A stretch of 6,426 bases of DNA, from NCBI GenBank assembly GCA_937135995.1, contig CAKZOF010000580.1:1-6426 (forward strand), given 5' to 3'. This stretch comes from an uncultured Pyrinomonas sp. (GTDB lineage Bacteria; Acidobacteriota; Blastocatellia; Pyrinomonadales; Pyrinomonadaceae). The notes under the pieces were generated by a model. That model was not told the DNA's origin and searched no databases. It saw only the letters and a program-made list of their open reading frames with translations. Shown here in pieces: positions 1 to 4,600 of the stretch. Positions within the stretch are counted from its first letter, which is position 1. Each line of letters begins with the position of its first letter. Position numbers and translations under genes: made by a program.

Positions 1-689
1 ATGCACCTTGCCGCAAGAGGCGACGACACCCAGATGTGATCGATGCGCAGGCCAGCGTTGCGCCGAAAGGCGCCAGCGCGATAGTCCCACCAAGTGAAAT
101 GCCCCCCATCCTGCACGTGCAAGCGAAAGGCATCGATCAACCCCCACGCGCGCACATGTTCGAGCGCACGCCGCTCTTCGTCGCTGAACAGCAGGCGCCC
201 GCGCCACAGGATCGGATCGTGCACGTCGCGTTCTTCCGGCGCGACGTTGAAATCGCCGCAGAGCAACAACTCATCGGAAGGCCGGTAATGCTCGTCGAGA
301 AAAGTGCGCAGCCGACGCAACCACTCCAACTTGAATCGGTACTTCGCCGATCCCACCGCCTGCCCGTTGGGCACATAGACGTTGATTACGCGAACGCCGT
401 TTACCGTCGCGGCGATCAAACGCGCGTTGCCGTTCAGCCCCTCTTCGGGGAATCCGCGCCGCACGTTGCTGCACGGCGCGCGCGACAGGATGGCGACGCC
501 GTTGTAGGCTCGCTCGCCGAAAGTTTCGACGGCGTAGCCGCGCTCCATGAAAGGCGCGCGCGGGAAGCGTTCATCCACGCACTTGGTCTCTTGCAGGCAG
601 AGCACGTCCGGCTGCGTGCCATCCATCCACCGCAACACGTGTGGCAAGCGGGCGGTGATGGAGTTGACGTTCCAAGTGGCTACCTTCAT
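1..689 (-). CDS. xth: Exonuclease III family AP endonuclease, C-terminus cut by window edge
   Basis: Predicted exodeoxyribonuclease III / apurinic-apyrimidinic endonuclease, a cytoplasmic Mg-dependent enzyme that cleaves DNA at abasic sites and removes 3' blocking groups in base excision repair. The frame gives 229 residues, beginning MKVATWNVNS, and runs off the left edge. Family active-site positions are visible: Asn7 in TWNVNS, Glu34 in LQETK, Tyr105 in NVYVPNG, Asp146 and Asn148 in CGDFNVAP, and Asp217 in LRIDHIW. The C-terminal SDH motif with the catalytic histidine should lie just outside; usual family length is about 255-270 residues, so roughly 25-40 are missing. The start at 689 is chosen because the family normally begins M-K-(I/V)-A-T-W. 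An in-frame ATG at 701 would add only MKRA, and neither start has a strong ribosome binding site. It is divergent from the next gene and shows no functional tie to it. Family identity is near certain; the exact start is less so. Confidence 0.95.
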   Translation of the reverse strand, partial: MKVATWNVNSITARLPHVLRWMDGTQPDVLCLQETKCVDERFPRAPFMERGYAVETFGERAYNGVAILSRAPCSNVRRGFPEEGLNGNARLIAATVNGVRVINVYVPNGQAVGSAKYRFKLEWLRRLRTFLDEHYRPSDELLLCGDFNVAPEERDVHDPILWRGRLLFSDEERRALEHVRAWGLIDAFRLHVQDGGHFTWWDYRAGAFRRNAGLRIDHIWVSSPLAARC

Positions 690-749
690 AGCGCGTTTCA
701 TCTTAGCTGGTCAACGCCCGCTGTGTCATGAGAAGATTGGGATGAGCAG
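690..749. other. Divergent intergenic spacer
   Basis: This 60-bp gap lies between the exonuclease III start and the receiver-like gene start, and is the only place in the window where two operons can begin back to back. Promoters for both directions must lie here or reach into the 5' ends of the two genes. I see no convincing -35/-10 pair for either strand and no clear operator palindrome. On the plus strand a GGGATGAG stretch at 739-746, just before the ATG at 750, could act as a weak ribosome binding site. Confidence 0.4.
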
Positions 750-1175
750 ATGAAGGAACGCAATCATCTAACAAGCGGCGAACCGGCGCGCATCCTCCTC
801 GTCGAAGATGATGAGGGGCGCTGTGCGTGGTTTCGGTCTCGCTTCAGCGGGCATCAACTGGATGCGACGTGCGACGTGCGCGAGGCGATCCGCTGGCTCG
901 AAACTCGTGACTACAGGCTGATCTTTCTCGATCACGACCTCGCGGCGCCCCACTACGAGCAGATTGAGTTCGATTACGACGACGAAGAAGATCTGACCGG
1001 GTACAGGGTAGCCCGCTGGCTGGCCGAGCACGCCGACCGTCAGCGCGGCGCGACGATCATCGTCCACTCGCTCAACTACGCTGGCGCGCAACGCATGGTC
1101 CAATTGCTGCAAGATGCCGGTTTCGATGCCGAGTACGTTCCTTTCACGATCCTCATCTCGGGCTTGAGGTATTGA
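750..1175 (+). CDS. Cyclic-phosphate-processing receiver-domain protein (cREC-like)
   Basis: A 141-residue, single-domain protein with a receiver-like fold and no output domain. Residues 14-21 (RILLVEDD) form the first strand and acidic cluster. Residues 57-64 (LIFLDHDL) carry the equivalent of the phospho-accepting aspartate (Asp61), followed by histidine. Residues 103-116 (IIVHSLNYAGAQRM) hold the serine at the receiver Ser/Thr position plus a conserved-looking HSLN. The usual lysine-proline of the fifth strand is replaced by Val-Pro (residues 130-131, EYVPFT). An acidic stretch, DYDDEED at 75-81, sits between the DHDL strand and the next helix. DHDL and HSLN are hallmarks, as I recall them, of the family annotated as cyclic-phosphate-processing receiver domain, predicted to act on cyclic or phosphorylated nucleotides rather than relay phosphate. 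The function is unproven. No signal peptide or membrane segment is present, so it is cytoplasmic. It is first in a likely three-gene operon, 13 nt before the transpeptidase. Confidence 0.8.
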   Translation: MKERNHLTSGEPARILLVEDDEGRCAWFRSRFSGHQLDATCDVREAIRWLETRDYRLIFLDHDLAAPHYEQIEFDYDDEEDLTGYRVARWLAEHADRQRGATIIVHSLNYAGAQRMVQLLQDAGFDAEYVPFTILISGLRY

Positions 1176-1188
1176 CTCGCAACGGCCG

Positions 1189-2244
1189 ATGATGAAAACT
1201 GTTCCACCCATGCTTGAACGAGCGGCGACGCTGGCGCTTCTGCTGCTGTTGACTAGTGTTGGGAACATGGCCCAAACGGTTGTCGCAGCGCACGAATCGG
1301 CGCGATCCGACAAATTCACTGGCGGCAAGATCGTCCGCGCCGCGTTGGTTCCGGGCGACCCGGACCTGCGCATCACCGTCAACGTGCCGGCTTTTCGCCT
1401 CACTCTGTGGCAGAGCGGCAAAGAGGTAGCGACCTATCCGGTCGGCGTCGGTCTGAAGGAGTACCCGATCGCTATCGGCGCGCGACAGGCGACCGAAATC
1501 ATCTGGAACCCGAGCTGGATACCGCCCGATAGCGACTGGGTCCGGCAGCGCGGAAACGTGCGCCCGGGCGAGATCGTGCGCCCCTCCGACCCCCGCAATC
1601 CGCTCGGCAAGATGAAGATACCGCTCGGCAACGGCTACTTGATTCACGAAGCCCGCAGCCCAGCCGACCTCGGCAACCTTGTCTCGCACGGCTGCGTGCG
1701 CATGTTGCGCCGCGATCTCTACGATCTGGCGGAGAAGACCATCGCCGCGCGCGCGCTCGACGTCTCGCCCCAACAGATCGAACGCGTCAAGAAGAGTCGT
1801 CGCACGTTGGTCGTCACGCTCGACCCACCTTTACCGGTGGAGATCGAATACGACACGCAGGTCGTCGAAGAGGGCGTACTATATCTCTACCCGGACGTGT
1901 ACGAACTGGGCACGCTGACGGTGGAGAACGTGCGCGATGAACTGGCCAGCGTCGGCTTGAACGCAGATGAGATCTCAGCGGCCACCATTCGCCGCATGAT
2001 CGCGCGCGTTACGCGGCGCACCGCTTTCGCCGTGAGCCTTGCGAGCATTCGACGGGGGCGCGCGCTGGCCGAAGGGCAAAGCGTGCCGCTCGTTTCGCCT
2101 TCGGTGCGGTGGGATACGCGTCTGCCGTCGAACGCGCGGCGAAATCGGACGAGACGAGACGCAACTTTCGCCCGCGGCGAAGCCCAACGGCCAGTCGCGC
2201 TGGCGGTCGAACTGAAGAGAGTTGTTCAACCCGACCGAAGATGA
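1189..2244 (+). CDS. Exported L,D-transpeptidase (YkuD domain) with long C-terminal extension
   Basis: A 351-residue predicted cell-wall enzyme. YkuD L,D-transpeptidases cross-link peptidoglycan stem peptides or attach proteins to them, using a cysteine nucleophile outside the inner membrane. The N-terminus is basic, then hydrophobic (LALLLLLTSVG, residues 15-25), with possible signal-peptidase cleavage after GNMA or shortly beyond. The YkuD domain spans about residues 62-195: substrate-strand region VNVPAFRLTLW, His153 in LIHEA, and the catalytic motif SHGCVRM at 166-172 with Cys169 as nucleophile. About 150 residues follow. The first part (TLVVTLDPPLPVEIEYDT onward) looks strand-rich and the last 80 residues are very arginine-rich; neither is a domain I can name. 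Start: tandem ATGs at 1189 and 1192, with another at 1210 that still leaves a full signal peptide; no strong ribosome binding site favours one. The stop overlaps the next start as ATGA, implying translational coupling. Confidence 0.92.
   Translation: MMKTVPPMLERAATLALLLLLTSVGNMAQTVVAAHESARSDKFTGGKIVRAALVPGDPDLRITVNVPAFRLTLWQSGKEVATYPVGVGLKEYPIAIGARQATEIIWNPSWIPPDSDWVRQRGNVRPGEIVRPSDPRNPLGKMKIPLGNGYLIHEARSPADLGNLVSHGCVRMLRRDLYDLAEKTIAARALDVSPQQIERVKKSRRTLVVTLDPPLPVEIEYDTQVVEEGVLYLYPDVYELGTLTVENVRDELASVGLNADEISAATIRRMIARVTRRTAFAVSLASIRRGRALAEGQSVPLVSPSVRWDTRLPSNARRNRTRRDATFARGEAQRPVALAVELKRVVQPDRR
2241..2244 (+). other. ATGA start/stop overlap coupling transpeptidase to DUF4127
   Basis: The bases ATGA contain the DUF4127 start (2241-2243) and the transpeptidase stop (TGA, 2242-2244). 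A purine-rich GAAGAGAG at 2214-2221 is too far upstream to be a normal ribosome binding site, so the downstream gene probably depends on re-initiation by ribosomes finishing the transpeptidase. This overlap also decides the DUF4127 start. Confidence 0.8.
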
Positions 2245-3881
2245 GACGCAGCGTTCCTTTTCGCATCCTTTTGCTCCTCGTCTCTCTAGCGGCGCTTCTG
2301 CCAGCGCGAGCGAGCGAACTTCGCCTGCTCTACCTGCCGCTTGACGAACGGTTTACGACGCGCGATCTGTTTCTCGCTTACGCACGCATCACACCCTATC
2401 GCGTCATCACGCCGGATCGCGCGATGCTCCCACGCCAGAAGATCCCGCCCGACATGAAGGCGCTGCTTGCCTGGACTGAAAAGCAGGCCGCAGGCGCGGA
2501 TGCCGCCATCATCTCCGCCGACATGCTCCTCTACGGCGGCTTGATCGCCTCGCGCACGAGCACGGAGACCGCCGAGCAGATCCGCCCGCGGCTGGAACTG
2601 CTCGCCCGCTTGAAGCGGATCAATCCTCGGTTGGTTGTGTACGTTTCGACCACCGTGATGCGCATGCCCTCCTATTCCTCTTCGGAAGAGGAACCGGACT
2701 ACTATGCGCGCTACGGGCGCGAGATCTTCCTCTTTTCGCAATATCTTCACCGGTACGAGCAGTTGGGCGATCCTCGTGATCGAGAACTGGCTGAAAGTTA
2801 CCGGAAGCAGATTCCACCCGCAGTGCTTGACGACTACCTGCAACGGCGCCAACGCAACCTTCGCTTTAATCGGGAGCTCATCGCACTCGTCGAGCGCGGC
2901 GCCATAGATCGGTTGTCGATCACGCTCGACGACAACGCAGAGTTCGGGTTGTTCAAAAAGGAAGCGGCTGAGTTGGCGCGCCTTGCCCGCCCTTTAGGCG
3001 CGCGCGTCCTCATCTATCCGGGTGCAGACGAAGCACAGCTGGCGCTGCTGGCGAAACTGGTCGCGCGCAATGCGACGGCGCGCATACGCGTCGTCTACCG
3101 TTTCCCTCACGCCAGCAAGTTGATTCCGGCCTTCGAGGGACAACCGCTGGAAGAATCGGTTCGCCAGCAGGTGACGGCCGCTGGCGGCACCATCGTCGAA
3201 GGCGACGCTGACGCCATCCTGTTCGTCAACAACTTTCCCGACAAACAGACCTTCGCCGGAGCGCAACCGCCGATCTCGACCGCGTCCGTGGAGCCTTTGG
3301 AAGCGTGGCTGATGCGCTGCGGCGTCGAACCATCGTCGCGCGCGATGCTGATCATCGCCGACAACCGGTACTACAACGGCGCCGACGCTGAACTGGTGGC
3401 CGCTCTGCTTCGCAGCCGCCTCTCGCCAGAGCGGCTCGCTTACGCCGGATGGAATACAAGCGGCAACACTCTAGGAAGCGCCATCGCGCTCGGAATCCTG
3501 CGGTTGCGCATGTCGCCCGCGCGTCTTTCCGAGTACAAGAAGATACTGTGGGCGCGGCTCATGGAAGATTGGGTCTACATGGTCGAAGGGCGTGAAGAGA
3601 TCAAACGTGATCTAGAGCGGCGCGCGCTCCGTTCTTTCGCCGGCACGCCGTTGGAGCAAGAGTACGAGCAACGCATGAAACAGCTCTTCAACCAGCGCGC
3701 GCCGATCATCAATCGCTTTCTCGGCACGGATCTCTTCGTCGCGCGCGTCTTCTTCCCATGGCATCGACCGTTCGAGATCGGCTTCGAGATCGGCGCGCGA
3801 GACCACAGGCGCTTCTCTCACAAACGGAGCAGTCGCTCGCGCAACGCGCGCGATTGGAGACGACTAACGGGCAGCTCCTGA
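2241..3881 (+). CDS. Exported DUF4127 family protein
   Basis: A 546-residue protein of a family with no established function. Recognised by YLPLDER (31-37), SADMLLYGGLIASR (92-105), EEPDYYARYG (150-159), ITLDDNAEFG (227-236), YPGADEA (259-265), DNRYYNGAD (374-382) and YAGWNTSGNTLGSAIA (401-416), a pattern typical of DUF4127. The many conserved Asp, Asn and Gly positions suggest an enzyme, but I cannot name a reaction. The N-terminus MRRSVPFRILLLLVSLAALLPARASE is a classic signal peptide, with cleavage likely after ARA, so the protein acts outside the inner membrane. The start at 2241 is preferred over an in-frame ATG at 2109 because it begins exactly at this signal peptide and forms an ATGA overlap; the longer form would bury the signal 44 residues in. 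The last 21 residues (526-546, basic and low in hydrophobics) are encoded opposite the end of the response regulator gene and look like a read-through tail. FEIG is duplicated at residues 511-518. Confidence 0.9.
   Translation: MRRSVPFRILLLLVSLAALLPARASELRLLYLPLDERFTTRDLFLAYARITPYRVITPDRAMLPRQKIPPDMKALLAWTEKQAAGADAAIISADMLLYGGLIASRTSTETAEQIRPRLELLARLKRINPRLVVYVSTTVMRMPSYSSSEEEPDYYARYGREIFLFSQYLHRYEQLGDPRDRELAESYRKQIPPAVLDDYLQRRQRNLRFNRELIALVERGAIDRLSITLDDNAEFGLFKKEAAELARLARPLGARVLIYPGADEAQLALLAKLVARNATARIRVVYRFPHASKLIPAFEGQPLEESVRQQVTAAGGTIVEGDADAILFVNNFPDKQTFAGAQPPISTASVEPLEAWLMRCGVEPSSRAMLIIADNRYYNGADAELVAALLRSRLSPERLAYAGWNTSGNTLGSAIALGILRLRMSPARLSEYKKILWARLMEDWVYMVEGREEIKRDLERRALRSFAGTPLEQEYEQRMKQLFNQRAPIINRFLGTDLFVARVFFPWHRPFEIGFEIGARDHRRFSHKRSSRSRNARDWRRLTGSS
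2675..2693. repeat. Perfect 9-bp inverted repeat with 1-nt centre, inside DUF4127
   Basis: TTCCTCTTC at 2675-2683 is followed by one G and its exact reverse complement GAAGAGGAA at 2685-2693. As RNA it could fold as an 8-bp stem with a CGG loop. It lies wholly in coding sequence and encodes Ser-Ser-Ser-Glu-Glu-Glu before PDYY, so the symmetry may be a by-product of Ser and Glu codon choice. No T-run follows, so it is not a standard terminator. Confidence 0.6.
3771..3794 (+). repeat. Perfect 12-bp tandem duplication (FEIG x2)
   Basis: TTCGAGATCGGC occurs at 3771-3782 and again at 3783-3794 with no mismatch. It is in frame and doubles Phe-Glu-Ile-Gly at residues 511-518 of the DUF4127 protein, close to where the conserved part seems to end and the overlapping tail begins. 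A slipped-strand duplication is the simple explanation. The frame is preserved. Confidence 0.85.
3818..3881. other. Convergent 3' overlap of DUF4127 and response regulator genes
   Basis: The DUF4127 stop (TGA, 3879-3881, plus) lies 61 bp inside the response regulator gene, whose own stop (TGA, 3820-3818, minus) lies inside DUF4127. The shared 64 bp encode VSRLQSRALRERLLRL on the minus strand, a normal-looking LytTR domain end, and a basic, family-atypical tail on the plus strand. There is therefore no intergenic terminator, and the two mRNAs must be complementary at their 3' ends. Confidence 0.85.
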
Positions 3882-4600
3882 TCGTTGACGAGTTCCACTT
3901 GATACGTGCCGCCCGGCATCGGCACTACGCGCCGGATCGCCTCGACGTTGACGAGCGCGCCGCGCGACAGACGAATGAAGGCGGCTGGATCGAGCTTCGC
4001 TTCCAGATCTTTGAGGCGGTAATTGATCAGATAGGTCTTGTTGCGCAGCGTCGTGATGTGAAGCAACTCGCCTTCGGCCACAACCGACGCCACTTCTCTC
4101 ACTGGCAAGAGGATGATCTCATCGCGCTGCCGCACAGGGATTCGTTCGAGAAAGGGCGGGTGCAGCGCTTCGTCGTAGGACTCGATGGCGGCGCGTAACT
4201 TGCGCGCCTCCATCTCGCGCGCTTCGGCCCGTTCCAGCCGCTCTTGCGCGCGATTCAACGTCTCGCGCAAGCGTGCACTCTGTACGGGTTTGACGAGATA
4301 ATCGACGGCGTTCAATTCGAAGGCTTTGACGGCGTAGTCGTCGTAAGCGGTGACGAAAGCCACGAGCGGTAAAGCGTCGCGGCGCAGCAACCGGACCACA
4401 TCGAGTCCCGTCGCTTCGGGCATCTGCAGATCGAGCAACGCCAGATCGGGCCGCTCGCTCTCGATCAACTTGATCGCTTGGGTTCCCGTCTCCGCTTCGC
4501 CGATCAACTCAACGTCCTCGAACCCGCGCAGCAACGCGGCGAGAAACGAACGCGCCGGTCGTTCATCGTCGGCGATGATCACACGAAGTTTAGCGCTCAT
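3818..4600 (-). CDS. LytTR-type response regulator
   Basis: A 260-residue DNA-binding response regulator, cytoplasmic, expected to be phosphorylated by the kinase encoded just upstream. The receiver domain covers about residues 5-120 with all canonical positions: Asp11 and Asp12 in IIADDE, phospho-acceptor Asp57 in LALLDLQMP, Thr84 in VTAYDD, and Lys104-Pro105 in YLVKP. A charged helical linker (about 112-145, rich in Arg/Glu/Ala) leads to a LytTR DNA-binding domain at about 152-258 (IPVRQRDEIILL, VVAEGELLHI, FIRLSRGALVNVEAIRRV). The start at 4600 (MSAKLRVIIADD) fits the receiver family. An in-frame ATG at 4711 would add 37 residues of non-receiver sequence that lie opposite no free DNA but inside the kinase gene, and is rejected. 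A ribosome binding site AGAAGG precedes the ATG by 5 nt. The start overlaps the kinase stop as ATGA. The 3' end overlaps the converging DUF4127 gene. The target genes and DNA sites are not visible here. Confidence 0.95.
   Translation of the reverse strand: MSAKLRVIIADDERPARSFLAALLRGFEDVELIGEAETGTQAIKLIESERPDLALLDLQMPEATGLDVVRLLRRDALPLVAFVTAYDDYAVKAFELNAVDYLVKPVQSARLRETLNRAQERLERAEAREMEARKLRAAIESYDEALHPPFLERIPVRQRDEIILLPVREVASVVAEGELLHITTLRNKTYLINYRLKDLEAKLDPAAFIRLSRGALVNVEAIRRVVPMPGGTYQVELVNDQELPVSRLQSRALRERLLRL

Noticed and set aside
664..692. TTGACG followed 17 nt later by CATAGC as a plus-strand promoter for the operon at 750
   Set aside because: The -10 match is poor and the -35-like box is part of the conserved exonuclease NVNS codons, so chance is as likely.
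690..715. TTGACC with TATGAA 18 nt downstream on the minus strand as the exonuclease III promoter
   Set aside because: The TATGAA would overlap the ATG at 689 itself, so transcription would begin inside the gene.
36..731. Open frame of 231 codons on the plus strand opposite exonuclease III
   Set aside because: The minus-strand frame contains all exonuclease III motifs; this one is compositionally odd, matches nothing I recognise, and is a GC-driven shadow.
768..1773. Long minus-strand frames opposite the receiver-like and transpeptidase genes
   Set aside because: Arg/Ala-rich shadows of well-supported plus-strand genes with no motifs of their own.
3837..3853. Hairpin TCGCGC-AACGC-GCGCGA as a terminator in the convergent overlap
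   Set aside because: The 6-bp stem has no T-run on either side and lies in coding sequence of both genes; CGCG-rich pairings are common throughout this window.
3758..4198. 146-codon plus-strand frame opposite the LytTR domain
   Set aside because: It overlaps both the DUF4127 end and the regulator, has no recognisable motif, and the regulator frame shows full LytTR conservation.
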